Assembly: GCF_003665435.1 (NCBI RefSeq)
Contig: NZ_CP023407.1
Location: 3,162,001-3,226,000 of the forward strand
From: Streptomyces fungicidicus
GTDB taxonomy: Bacteria; Actinomycetota; Actinomycetes; Streptomycetales; Streptomycetaceae
DNA: 64,000 nt
Direction of reading: 5' to 3'
Positions 1 through 10,319 of this stretch are shown here, one piece after another. The notes under the pieces were generated by a model. It searched no databases and was not told where the DNA came from. It saw only the letters and a program-made list of their open reading frames with translations. The position numbers and the translations under genes were made by a program. Positions within the stretch are counted from its first letter, which is position 1. Each line of letters starts with the position of its first letter.

Positions 1-965
1 CGGCCTCCGCGGTCGAGGCGGACTACATGGTGTCCATGGCGAACGGCCGCCCGCTGTCGCCGGACGTCGAGAAGAAGCTGAAGGGGGCCGGCGACGTCAC
101 CGCCACCAGCCCGCTGCGCAACGCGGAAGCCCGCATCGACGGCCGGAGCGAGTACCTGACCGGCGTGAACGGCGGCACGATCGGCGAGCTGACCGAGTTC
201 CCGGTCCTCGGAGGCGCCTTCGAGGTCGGAGGCGCGCGGGTCGTCGTGGACGAGGACACCGCGACGTCGTACGGCTGGAAGGCCGGGTCGGCCTTCACCG
301 TCGCCTACGCGGACGGCGAGAAGCAGAAGCTCACGGTCGCCGGGGTCTACCAGCCCAACGAGCTGATGAGCGGCATCATGATCGACACCGCGACCCTCGC
401 CCCGCACCAGTCGGAGACGGCCGACATGATGGTCATGGTGAAGACCGCGGGCGGCACCTCCGACGCGGCGAAGGAATCGCTGGAGAAGGCGCTCGGCACC
501 AACCCGGCGATCAAGGTCCAGGACAAGCAGGACCTCTCCAACGAGATCGCGAAGATGTTCACCCTGATGCTGAACATGGTCTACGGCCTGCTGGCGATGG
601 CGGTGATCGTGGCGGTCCTCGGTGTGATCAACACCCTGGCGATGTCGGTGTTCGAACGCTCCCAGGAGATCGGGGTGCTGCGGGCGATCGGCCTGGACCG
701 CAAGGGCATCAAGCGGATGGTCCGGCTGGAGTCCCTGGTGATCTCGCTGTTCGGCGGGGTGCTGGGCATCGGTCTCGGCGTGTTCTTCGGCTGGGCCGCA
801 GGTGAGCTGGTGGGGACCTCGATGGCGACGTACGAACTCGTCCTGCCGTGGGCCAGGATGGGGATCTTCCTGCTGCTGGCCGCGCTGGTGGGCGTCCTGG
901 CGGCGCTGTGGCCGGCCCGGCGGGCGGCCCGGCTGAACATGCTGCAGGCGATCAAGGCCGAGTAG
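1..965 (+). CDS. ABC transporter permease, FtsX/MacB type (3' part)
   Basis: Only the C-terminal ~320 residues are visible; the frame is open from base 3 and no ribosome site precedes the first ATG, so the gene starts outside the window. The visible part is an extracellular MacB-like region (about residues 1-175) followed by an FtsX core with hydrophobic segments near 190-210, 235-258 and 285-305. The FtsX signature ERSQEIGVLRAIG, which couples to a cytoplasmic ATPase, is present. It resembles the C-terminal half of the permease at 25549-28128. The ATPase partner should lie upstream, off the window. Substrate cannot be told from sequence. Confidence 0.85.
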   Translation, partial: ASAVEADYMVSMANGRPLSPDVEKKLKGAGDVTATSPLRNAEARIDGRSEYLTGVNGGTIGELTEFPVLGGAFEVGGARVVVDEDTATSYGWKAGSAFTVAYADGEKQKLTVAGVYQPNELMSGIMIDTATLAPHQSETADMMVMVKTAGGTSDAAKESLEKALGTNPAIKVQDKQDLSNEIAKMFTLMLNMVYGLLAMAVIVAVLGVINTLAMSVFERSQEIGVLRAIGLDRKGIKRMVRLESLVISLFGGVLGIGLGVFFGWAAGELVGTSMATYELVLPWARMGIFLLLAALVGVLAALWPARRAARLNMLQAIKAE

Positions 966-972
966 CGGCCCA

Positions 973-1026
973 GGGCCCGTTGCGAAAGTGCCGTCGCCCG
1001 GCAGACGGCACTTTCGCAACGGGCCC
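973..1026. terminator. Bidirectional terminator hairpin
   Basis: A perfect 23-bp inverted repeat (973-995 with 1004-1026, 8-nt loop) lies between two convergent genes that end at 965 (+) and 1082 (-). A second hairpin (1039-1047 with 1060-1068) follows directly. There is no long T tract, as is common for Streptomyces. Confidence 0.8.
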
Positions 1027-1081
1027 GAGGCGGTGACGCGGGCCCCGTTCCGGGTGGAGCGGGGCCCGTGGCCGTGCCGAG

Positions 1082-2380
1082 TCAGTTCCAGGTGCGGGAG
1101 CGCAGCGGGAGGGCGCAGGCGCCGGACTCCGGGGTCCTGACGGCGAGGACCTGGTTGACGCCGATGCGGTTGCGTTCGAAGGCGAGGGCGGAGGCGGCCA
1201 TGTAGAGCTGCCAGACCCGGGCCCGTCCGGGGCCGGTGAGGGCCACCGCGCGGGACCAGCCGGACTCCAGGTTCGCCACCCAGCCGCGCAGGGTCAGCGC
1301 GTAGTGCTCACGGATCGACTCGACGTCGCGCACCTCGAAGCCGGCACGCTCCAGCAGGGTCACCGTGCTGCCCAGCGGGGCGAGTTCGCCGTCGGGGAAG
1401 ACATAGGCGTCGATGAAGTCGTCCACCCGGTACGTCGTCTCGTCCCGCTGCGGGCGGCGCGCGATCTGGTGGTTCAGCAGCCGTCCGCCCGGCTTCAGCA
1501 GGCGGTGCAGGGCGGTGGCGTATTCCAGGTAGCGCCGCGATCCGACGTGCTCGGCCATGCCGATGGAGGAGATGGCGTCGTAGGGGCCGTCCGTGACGTC
1601 CCGGTAGTCCTGTACGCGGATCTCGATCCTGTCGGTCAGGCCCTCGTCGGCGACGCGCTTGCGGGCGTACGCGGCCTGCTCCTGGGACAGGGTGACGCCG
1701 ACGACGCCCACCCCGTGGTCGCGGGCGGCGTGGACGGCCATGGAGCCCCAGCCGCAGCCGACGTCCAGCAGGCGCCGTCCGGGCTCCAGGGCGAGCTTGC
1801 GGGCGACCAGTTCGAGCTTGTCGTGCTGGGCCTGTTCGAGGGTGCCCCGCGGGGGCGGGGCGGGCCAGTAGCCGCAGGAGTACACCATCGACGGGCCGAG
1901 GACGAGTTCGTAGAAGTCGTTGCCGACGTCGTAGTGGTGGCTGATGGCGCGTCTGTCGCTGTGCCGGGTGTGCAGCCCGCGGCGGGGGCGGCGGGCCTCC
2001 TCGGGGGGCGGGGCGGGCGGCAGCGGGCTTCCGGCGAGCGCGAGGAGGCCGCGTACGGCGGAGCGGAAGCCGGGGTCGCGCAGGGACCGGGTGAGGGTGC
2101 GGGTCTCCTCGTCGCGCTCCCAGATGAGGCCGGAGAGCCGGTCCAGGGCCGTGTAGAGGTCGCCCTCGACGGCGAGGTCGCCGGCCACCCAGGCGCGGGC
2201 GAGGCCCAGCTCGCCGGGCTTCCACAGGAGGTGGCGCAGGGCGCGGCGGTTGCGTACGACCAGGGTCGGGGTGTCCGGGGGGCCGGCCTGGGAGCCGTCC
2301 CAGGCGCGGACGCGGACGGGCAGGGGTGTGCCGATCAGCTGTTCGAGGATGCCTTTCAGCCGCGGTGCGGCGTCTGCCAT
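1082..2380 (-). CDS. cfa: Cyclopropane-fatty-acyl-phospholipid synthase
   Basis: 432 aa. SAM-dependent enzyme that methylenates double bonds of membrane phospholipid acyl chains. The family signature SHHYDVGNDFYELVLG is near residues 148-162 and the SAM-binding motif LLDVGCGWGS near 204-213, within a Rossmann methyltransferase fold; the N-terminal ~130 residues are the usual CFA helical lid. I use ATG at 2380 because GGAGG lies 8 nt upstream; an in-frame GTG at 2389 directly abuts the ribosome site. Monocistronic: convergent with the permease gene and separated from ndh by a terminator. It could act on mono-unsaturated fatty acids of the type made by the desaturase at 45.8 kb. Confidence 0.93.
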   Translation of the reverse strand: MADAAPRLKGILEQLIGTPLPVRVRAWDGSQAGPPDTPTLVVRNRRALRHLLWKPGELGLARAWVAGDLAVEGDLYTALDRLSGLIWERDEETRTLTRSLRDPGFRSAVRGLLALAGSPLPPAPPPEEARRPRRGLHTRHSDRRAISHHYDVGNDFYELVLGPSMVYSCGYWPAPPPRGTLEQAQHDKLELVARKLALEPGRRLLDVGCGWGSMAVHAARDHGVGVVGVTLSQEQAAYARKRVADEGLTDRIEIRVQDYRDVTDGPYDAISSIGMAEHVGSRRYLEYATALHRLLKPGGRLLNHQIARRPQRDETTYRVDDFIDAYVFPDGELAPLGSTVTLLERAGFEVRDVESIREHYALTLRGWVANLESGWSRAVALTGPGRARVWQLYMAASALAFERNRIGVNQVLAVRTPESGACALPLRSRTWN

Positions 2381-2531
2381 GGTGTACACCTCCGTGACGG
2401 GGAATCCCGGAATGTCCTCACCACGTAAACACCTGGGGGGCGGGTTGGCAGTCCCCGGCGCGCGTCATCACCGGGCAAAGCCCACGAACGCACCCGCCGG
2501 GAGGCACCCGCGCCCCGCCGGGGAACGGCGA

Positions 2532-2567
2532 AGGGGCCGCCCGCACCACGGATGGCGGGCGGCCCCT
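2532..2567 (-). terminator. Terminator downstream of ndh
   Basis: A 13-bp perfect inverted repeat (2532-2544 with 2555-2567, 10-nt loop) starts 18 bp after the ndh stop codon on the minus strand. Confidence 0.7.
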
Positions 2568-2584
2568 CCAGGGGTGACCGGGGG

Positions 2585-3970
2585 TCAGGAGGCCTTGGCC
2601 TCGGTCTTCTTCGGTTCCTGCTGCGCCGCGGCGGGGGCCGGCTTGGCGGCCTCGTAGAACTCCTCGCGCGGCGTCTCGATCGCGCCCAGGGACACGACCT
2701 CGCGCTTGAGGAACATGCCGAGGGTCCAGTCGGCGAGGACGCGGATCTTGCGGTTGAAGGTCGGCATGGCCATGCCGTGGTAGCCACGGTGCATGTACCA
2801 GGCCAGACGGCCCTTCAGCTTGATCTTCACCTTGCCGACGACGATCATCGCGACGCCCTTGTGCAGGCCGAGACCCGCCACCGCGCCCTTGTTGGCGTGG
2901 CTGTACTCCTTCTGCGGGAAGCCCCGCATGCCGGAGATCACGTTGTCGCCGAGGACCTTGGCCTGGCGCAGCGCGTGCTGGGCGTTCGGCGGGCACCAGG
3001 CGTTCTCGTTGCCGGCCTTGCGGCCGACGAGGTCCGGGACCTGGGCGTTGTCGCCCGCGGCCCAGATGTAGTCGGTGCCGGTGACCTGGAGGGTGGCCTG
3101 GGTGTCGACGTGGCCGCGCGGACCGAGCGGGAGGCCGAAGCGGGACAGCGCCGGGTTCGGCTTGACGCCCGCCGTCCATACGATGGTGTTCGAGTCGACC
3201 TCGAGGCCGTTCTTCAGGACGACGTGGCCGTCGACGCAGGAGTCCATCGAGGTGGACAGGTAGACCTCGACTCCGCGGCTCTCGAGGTGCTCCTTGCCGT
3301 ACTTGCCGAGCTTGGGACCCACCTCGGGGAGGATCTTGTCGGCGGCGTCGACCAGGACGAAGCGCATGTCCTCGCGGGACACCGTCTTGTAGTACTTGGC
3401 CGCGTCCCGGGCCATGTCCTCGACCTCACCGATGGTCTCCGCGCCGGCGAAGCCGCCGCCGACGAAGACGAAGGTGAGTGCCTTGCGCCGGATCTCCTCG
3501 TCCGTGGTGGAGTCGGCCTTGTCGAGCTGCTCGAGGACGTGGTTGCGCAGGCCGATGGCCTCCTCGACGCCCTTCATTCCGATGCCCTGTTCGGCGAGGC
3601 CGGGGATCGGGAAGGTGCGGGAGACCGCGCCGAGCGCGATCACCAGGTAGTCGAAGGGCAGCTCGTACGCCTCGCCGACCAGCGGGGCGATCGTGGCGAC
3701 CTTGCGGTCCTGGTCGATGGTGGTGACCCGACCGGTGAGTACCTCCGCCTTGGGAAGCACGCGTCGCAACGGGACGACGACGTGCCGCGGGGAGATGTTG
3801 CCGGCGGCGGCTTCGGGGAGGAAGGGCTGGTAGGTCATGTACGACCGCGGGTCGACGACGGTGACGGTCGCCTCGCCGTAACGCATCTTCTTCTGGATGC
3901 GCCGAGCTGCGTACAGGCCTACGTACCCACCGCCTACTACGAGGATCCTGGGACGCTCCGTGGTGCTCAT
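2585..3970 (-). CDS. ndh: Type II NADH dehydrogenase
   Basis: 461 aa. Single-subunit, non-proton-pumping NADH:menaquinone oxidoreductase bound to the inner face of the membrane. Two dinucleotide-binding folds are visible: FAD site VVGGGYVGLYAAR near residues 9-21, and NADH site FVFVGGGFAGAETIGE near 170-185. The FAD-contacting WAAGDNAQVPD is near 325. The C-terminal helical region (AWYMHRGYHGMAM) matches membrane-anchoring NDH-2 proteins; the last ~30 residues are an Ala/Lys/Glu tail. Start chosen at ATG 3970 with AGGTGG upstream; the open frame continues further 5' but without conserved sequence. A Rex-like box lies about 320 bp upstream, which suggests NADH/NAD+ control. Confidence 0.93.
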   Translation of the reverse strand: MSTTERPRILVVGGGYVGLYAARRIQKKMRYGEATVTVVDPRSYMTYQPFLPEAAAGNISPRHVVVPLRRVLPKAEVLTGRVTTIDQDRKVATIAPLVGEAYELPFDYLVIALGAVSRTFPIPGLAEQGIGMKGVEEAIGLRNHVLEQLDKADSTTDEEIRRKALTFVFVGGGFAGAETIGEVEDMARDAAKYYKTVSREDMRFVLVDAADKILPEVGPKLGKYGKEHLESRGVEVYLSTSMDSCVDGHVVLKNGLEVDSNTIVWTAGVKPNPALSRFGLPLGPRGHVDTQATLQVTGTDYIWAAGDNAQVPDLVGRKAGNENAWCPPNAQHALRQAKVLGDNVISGMRGFPQKEYSHANKGAVAGLGLHKGVAMIVVGKVKIKLKGRLAWYMHRGYHGMAMPTFNRKIRVLADWTLGMFLKREVVSLGAIETPREEFYEAAKPAPAAAQQEPKKTEAKAS

Positions 3971-4388
3971 GCCATCGAGTATCCACCTGCCTCGGAGGGG
4001 TACCTCGTGCGCCCCTTCACAAGCTTCGACAGTGCCTGTGTTACCGACCCGCATTTCTTGATCCAGATCACAGCGCGAAGCGGGAACCGAGACCCCGCAC
4101 GGCACGTTGTCAATGCCGCGTGAGCTGCCTCTCTGTCGGTCCGGAGGTCCTGTGAGGCGGTCCGCGCGATGCGCGCGACGCCCTCCGGCGGGACCCTCTT
4201 TCACACCTTCTGAACGTGTTCAAAGGGGTGTTGAGAGCCCGAACGGGTCAACCGGACCCGCTTCTTCGCCCTCGCGGGGCCAATTCCTTGTGAAGAACTT
4301 CACGAACTTTCCCGGCGGGGTCCCGCCGGGGGCTCCGGAAGAGCCCCCGAACGCCGCTCAAACGCCGTCCCGACTGCTCAGCGGAGTG
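3971..4388. other. Intergenic region upstream of ndh
   Basis: A 418-bp gap between the ndh start and the ppx stop. It holds the Rex-like box at 4288-4305 and a near-palindrome TGAACGTGTTCA at 4211-4222. No convincing protein gene or RNA gene was seen; the long leader implied for ndh could contain an unrecognised element. Confidence 0.6.
4288..4305. promoter_or_regulatory. Rex operator (ROP)-like site
   Basis: TTGTGAA-GAAC-TTCACGA matches the Rex consensus TTGTGAA-N4-TTCACAA at all but one position. Rex represses respiratory genes when the NADH/NAD+ ratio is low. The site is in the ndh upstream region, on the far side from the start codon, so a long 5' leader or an upstream promoter must be assumed. 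Confidence 0.6.
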
Positions 4389-5354
4389 CTACCGGCCGGC
4401 CGCGGAGGGGCCCTGCGCCACGGACCAGGCGATGCCGTCGAGGATGTCGTGCTCCGAGACCACGACCTCCTCCGCGCCGATCCGCTCCATGATCGACAGC
4501 AGCACCAGGGCCCCGGCGCCGATCACGTCCACCCGGCCGGGGTGCATGGAGGGCACCGCGGCGCGCTCGGCGTGCGTGGAGCGCAGCAGCCACTCGGTGA
4601 TCTCGCGGACCCGGTCACGGGAGACGCGTGAGTGGTGGATGGCCGCGGAGTCGTACTCGGGGAGGTCCTGGGCGATCGCCGACACCGTCGTCACCGACCC
4701 GGCCAGGCCCACCAGGGTGCGCGCCTCGCGCAGCGGGACCGTCTCCTCGGCACGGTCGAGGGCGGCCTCGACGTCGGCCCTTATGGCCGCGACCTGCTCC
4801 GCGGTGGGCGGGTCCGACACGGCCCCGTCCCGCACCAGGTGGCGCTCGGTCATCCGCACGCAGCCGACGTCCACGGAGCGGGCGGCGCGCACATGCTCGC
4901 CGCCGACGACGAACTCGGTCGAGCCGCCGCCGATGTCCACGACCAGGAAGGGGCGGTGCAGATCGGTCCGGCCGGTCAGCTCCTTGGTGGCGCCGGTGAA
5001 GGAGAACTCGGCCTCCTGGTCGCCGGTGATGACCTCGGGCTCCACGCCCAGGATGTCCACCACCCCGCGCACGAACTCGTCGCGGTTCTCGGCGTCGCGG
5101 GAGGCGGAGGTGGCGACGAAGCGCAGGTTCCGGGCGCCGTGCTTCTCGATGATCTGCGCGTACTCGCGGCAGGCGGCGAAGGTCCGCTCCAGCGCCTCGG
5201 GCGCCAGCCGCCCCGTGCGGTCGACGCCCTGGCCGAGCCGCACGATCGTCATCCGCCGGTCCAGGTCGGTCAGTTCACCCGTCACCGGGTCCGCGTCGGC
5301 GACCAGCAGCCGGATGGAGTTGGTACCGCAGTCGATGGCGGCGACCCGGGTCAC
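4389..5354 (-). CDS. ppx: Ppx/GppA family exopolyphosphatase
   Basis: 321 aa. Actin-like ASKHA-fold enzyme that hydrolyses polyphosphate or pppGpp. Phosphate-1 loop AAIDCGTNSIRLL is near residues 5-17, phosphate-2 loop VVDIGGGSTEFVVG near 140-153, and the catalytic glutamate region follows the first loop. The length fits the short single-domain actinobacterial type (Mtb Ppx1/2-like). The GTG start at 5354 has GGAGG 7 nt upstream and overlaps the stop of the DUF501 gene by 4 bp (GTGA), so the two are translationally coupled. Last gene of divIC-DUF501-ppx. Confidence 0.9.
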   Translation of the reverse strand: MTRVAAIDCGTNSIRLLVADADPVTGELTDLDRRMTIVRLGQGVDRTGRLAPEALERTFAACREYAQIIEKHGARNLRFVATSASRDAENRDEFVRGVVDILGVEPEVITGDQEAEFSFTGATKELTGRTDLHRPFLVVDIGGGSTEFVVGGEHVRAARSVDVGCVRMTERHLVRDGAVSDPPTAEQVAAIRADVEAALDRAEETVPLREARTLVGLAGSVTTVSAIAQDLPEYDSAAIHHSRVSRDRVREITEWLLRSTHAERAAVPSMHPGRVDVIGAGALVLLSIMERIGAEEVVVSEHDILDGIAWSVAQGPSAAGR

Positions 5355-5902
5355 TGGCCGTCCTCCTTCACGGGCTTCACGGGCTTCACGGGCAGCGTCA
5401 CGCAGGCGCCCTTGCGCCACCACTCCGGCAGCATCGCCAGCGCCTCGTCGCCCAGCGGGTTGACGCCGGGGCCGGCGGCCAGCGAGTGGGCGACCAGCAC
5501 GTGCAGGCACTTCACCCGGTCCGGCATGCCGCCCGCGCTGGGGAAGTTCTTCAGCTCCTCGATCTCGTCGCGGCGCCGGACGTAGTCCTCGTGCGCCGCG
5601 CGGTAGGCGGCCGCCAGCTCCGGGTCCGCGGCCAGCCGCTCCGTCATCTCCTTCATCACGCCGTTGGCCTCCAGCGTCCCGATCGCGGAGTTCGCCTTCG
5701 GGCAGGTGAGGTAGTAGAGCGTGGGGAAGGGGGTGCCGTCGGGCAGCCGCGGCGCGGTCTCCACGACGTCCGGCTGCCCGCAGGGGCAGCGGTGCGCGAT
5801 GGCGCGCAGCCCGCGCGGGGGCCGCCCGAGCTGCTGCTTGAAGGCCTCGACGTCCGCGTCGGTGGGCTCGGTGCGGGGGGTCGTGGGCGGAGGGGTTTCC
5901 AT
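5351..5902 (-). CDS. DUF501 domain protein
   Basis: 183 aa conserved actinobacterial protein of unknown biochemical function. It has the family's Cys-rich start of the core, HRCPCGQPDVV (residues ~37-47), then a PTLYYLTCPK segment (~60-70) whose cysteines could bind a metal, and a helical remainder with CVTLPVKP near the C-terminus. No signal peptide or membrane segment. It sits between divIC (30 bp away) and ppx (4-bp overlap); this three-gene order is the same as Rv1024-Rv1026 of M. tuberculosis, so a role linked to cell division or polyphosphate is possible but unproven. Confidence 0.85.
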   Translation of the reverse strand: METPPPTTPRTEPTDADVEAFKQQLGRPPRGLRAIAHRCPCGQPDVVETAPRLPDGTPFPTLYYLTCPKANSAIGTLEANGVMKEMTERLAADPELAAAYRAAHEDYVRRRDEIEELKNFPSAGGMPDRVKCLHVLVAHSLAAGPGVNPLGDEALAMLPEWWRKGACVTLPVKPVKPVKEDGQ

Positions 5903-5932
5903 ACCTGTCTTCTCTGCGGCTTTCGATGGGGG

Positions 5933-6409
5933 TTACCGGGCGGCGGCGTCGGCCTTGTCGACGCCGTCCCAGACGTTCGCGTACCAGGGGCGGTCGGCGG
6001 CCTCGAGATCCGCACGGGACTGCTTGGCCGTGCCCGGGTCGATGACGATGTATCCGGTCTCGCCGGGCAGGACGTAGTGCAGTCGCCGGCGGATCTCCTG
6101 CTCGGCGTACGCGTCGTCCTGCCAGCGCGCCTTGAGGTCGCGCAGCCGTTCGACCCGCTGGCGGGTCTCGGCCTGCTCCTGCTGGAGGTCGGCGATGTCC
6201 GCGCGCTGGGAGACGTACTGCCGCATGGGGTAGGCGAGGGCCACGATCAGGGAGCAGACCACCAGGGCGAGCAGCGCCGCCCGTCCGGTCAGCCGGGAGC
6301 GGCGTGCCTGGCGTTTGGTCTGCGAACGGTAGACCCGGGCGGCGGTCTGCTCACCGATCAGCCGGATCCTGGTCGCGGTGGAGAAACGGTCCCGGTCCTT
6401 GACCGCCAT
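5933..6409 (-). CDS. divIC: DivIC/FtsB-family septum formation initiator
   Basis: 158 aa bitopic membrane protein that joins FtsL and FtsQ/DivIB in the divisome. A basic cytoplasmic N-terminus (1-42) precedes one membrane helix (~44-61), a coiled coil (~66-95), and the conserved C-terminal block with YAEQEIRRRLHYVLPGETGY (~101-120). ATG at 6409 has GGAGG 6 nt upstream; an in-frame upstream ATG at 6427 lacks a site. It lies directly downstream of eno but a strong hairpin (6439-6483) separates them. Confidence 0.9.
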   Translation of the reverse strand: MAVKDRDRFSTATRIRLIGEQTAARVYRSQTKRQARRSRLTGRAALLALVVCSLIVALAYPMRQYVSQRADIADLQQEQAETRQRVERLRDLKARWQDDAYAEQEIRRRLHYVLPGETGYIVIDPGTAKQSRADLEAADRPWYANVWDGVDKADAAAR

Positions 6410-6438
6410 GTTCCGCCTCCGGTTCACCTGCTTACGCG

Positions 6439-6483
6439 CGTACGTCCCCGCACACGGTACGGGACCGGGTACGGGGACGTACG
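6439..6483 (-). terminator. Terminator downstream of eno
   Basis: A 12-bp perfect inverted repeat (6439-6450 with 6472-6483) begins 26 bp after the enolase stop codon. The 21-nt loop itself contains a smaller repeat. It may only attenuate, since divIC starts 30 bp further on. Confidence 0.65.
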
Positions 6484-6508
6484 TACGACGCCGCCTCTAC
6501 GGGGCAGG

Positions 6509-8776
<2,268 letters not shown>

Positions 8777-8792
<16 letters not shown>

Positions 8793-8969
8793 CTGTCGGG
8801 TTCGGGCCGGTTGAGTTGCCCGGCCGCGCCCCTCCCGGGACACGGCTTCACCCCAAGCCGGATCCGGCGTCAACTGCCCGGACTCGGCGCTTACCTTGGG
8901 TCCCCCGCTCCTGCCTACGGCGCATTACGCGACGACTGTTCCCGTGCTGCCACTGGCAGGATTCGGCGT
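8777..8969 (-). ncRNA. c-di-AMP riboswitch (ydaO-yuaA type)
   Basis: On the minus strand the leader shows the ydaO hallmarks in order: P1 5' strand followed by GCCGAATCCTG, then GGGACCCAAGGTAAGCGC, CTTGGGGTGAAGCC, CGGGCAACTC, and CCGAACCCGACAGCTCACC with the P1 3' strand. P1 is ACGCC (8965-8969) with GGCGT (8777-8781). c-di-AMP riboswitches upstream of rpfA are established in Streptomyces; ligand binding normally lowers expression. The 3' end is 18 nt from the rpfA start codon, leaving room for direct control of the ribosome site. Confidence 0.9.
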
Positions 8970-9137
8970 GGCGGCAGCCGGGGCCCGCGATGGCGAGCGG
9001 TCACGACCGTAGACACGCGATCCGCGGAATATCAAAGACGATCAGGGCTTCTGAGACCTATATCTCACAGTCTTTAAACCGGACATTCAGCGCGAACCAT
9101 GACGCCAACTGCCGCCGCCGTCAGGCCCTTTCGGGCG

Positions 9138-10121
9138 TCACTTTTCGCCCGGTTCGACCCCGACCTCAAGCTCCTGACCGGGCAGGATGAGGTCCGGGTC
9201 GACGCCGACGACCTGCTCGTTCACGGCGTAGAGCGAGCGCCATCCGCCCTTGAGCTCAAGGGAGTCGGCGATGAACGAGAGGCTGTCGCCGGTGCGCACG
9301 GTGTACGAGCCGTCGGCGGCGTCGCGCGAGGCGTCCGCGCCGCGGGAGGCATGCCGTCCGGACGATCCCGGCGCACGGTCCCCGCCGTCACCCTCCTCGG
9401 CGCTCACGCCGCGATGACGGCCGTTGCCCGTGTCCTCACCGTCGACGGCCCCCGAAGAACCGGTACTCTGCCCCGACTTGTCCGACTCGTCACTCTTCGG
9501 CGCGTTCGAGGCGGAGGGGGAGGCGCCGGATCCCCCGTCGGAGGCGGTGTCCGAATCCTTGCCGGAATCGCTTGACTTGTCGGACTTGGCCGAATCGCCG
9601 GCGACGCTCTCGTCATCGGACGAACCGGAGGAAGGGGAGGATTCGCTGGAGTCGGACGATCTGGATGAGTCGGAGGAATCGGATGAGCCGGACCCACTCT
9701 TCGTCGAGTCCTCCGACACGCCGGTGTCGATGTCGGCCGATGCCGAGCCCTGCTCCAGGCCCGAGAGCAGCCCGCAGGTGCGCCACGCGCCGACCCCCTG
9801 GTCGGCGAGGATCTTCTCGGCCACGGCTATCTGCTGGCCGCGGCTGGCCTGGTCGGCGCTGGGCGCGAAGTCCAGGCCGCCGTAGTTCTCCCAGTCGTCC
9901 TGGGTCAACTGCAGTCCGCCGTAGTAACCGTTGCCGGTGTTCTGGCTCCAGGAGCCGCCGCTCTCGCACTCGGCGACCCGGTCCCAGGTGGCGCCGTCGG
10001 CCGCGCTCGCGCTGCCTGCCCCGAGGAGGGGGATCGCGATGGCGGAGCCGGTCACTCCGGCCGCGACGAGGAGAGCCGGAGCCTGGCGGGGGCGACGGTG
10101 CCGACCGTTCCCGGAGAGCAT
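9138..10121 (-). CDS. rpfC: Resuscitation-promoting factor with long acidic linker and LysM domain
   Basis: 327 aa secreted muralytic enzyme paralogous to rpfA. Signal peptide residues 1-~36 (core [18 protein letters not shown], ending GSASA). Rpf domain ~38-112 with catalytic Glu in AECESGGSW and [11 protein letters not shown]. Residues ~120-265 are a low-complexity linker almost entirely Ser, Asp, Gly, Lys and Glu. The C-terminal LysM domain (~273-320) contains [16 protein letters not shown] and [16 protein letters not shown] at 10121 fits the signal peptide; the upstream in-frame extension lacks secretory character. Matches SCO3098. No riboswitch was seen in its own leader. Confidence 0.92.
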   Translation of the reverse strand: MLSGNGRHRRPRQAPALLVAAGVTGSAIAIPLLGAGSASAADGATWDRVAECESGGSWSQNTGNGYYGGLQLTQDDWENYGGLDFAPSADQASRGQQIAVAEKILADQGVGAWRTCGLLSGLEQGSASADIDTGVSEDSTKSGSGSSDSSDSSRSSDSSESSPSSGSSDDESVAGDSAKSDKSSDSGKDSDTASDGGSGASPSASNAPKSDESDKSGQSTGSSGAVDGEDTGNGRHRGVSAEEGDGGDRAPGSSGRHASRGADASRDAADGSYTVRTGDSLSFIADSLELKGGWRSLYAVNEQVVGVDPDLILPGQELEVGVEPGEK

Positions 10122-10207
10122 GCGGAGACCTTTCGCGAGACAGCAATGACGGTGCGGCGAGTCGGAGTACGAGCCACCACACTTGATGGGTGAACGTATC
10201 GGCAGTC

Positions 10208-10253
10208 GATCACTTGTCACAAGTTCATGCCGCGCAGATCACGTGAAGATCAC
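10208..10253. repeat. Three GATCAC/GTGATC repeats upstream of rpfC
   Basis: GTGATC occurs three times in the same orientation on the minus strand (10248-10253, 10237-10242, 10208-10213) within the 198-bp gap upstream of rpfC. Two are spaced one helical turn (11 bp) apart. Possibly a regulator-binding array; no known consensus is matched with confidence. Confidence 0.4.
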
Positions 10254-10319
10254 AGACATGAGGGCGTGTCATGTTTGCGCTGGTCCGTTGGCGGGCAGGG
10301 CGGACGGCCGCCCGGTCCG

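Noticed and set aside
2552..4123. A 523-codon plus-strand frame opposite ndh
   Set aside because: Antisense shadow; ndh has clear FAD and NADH motifs on the minus strand.
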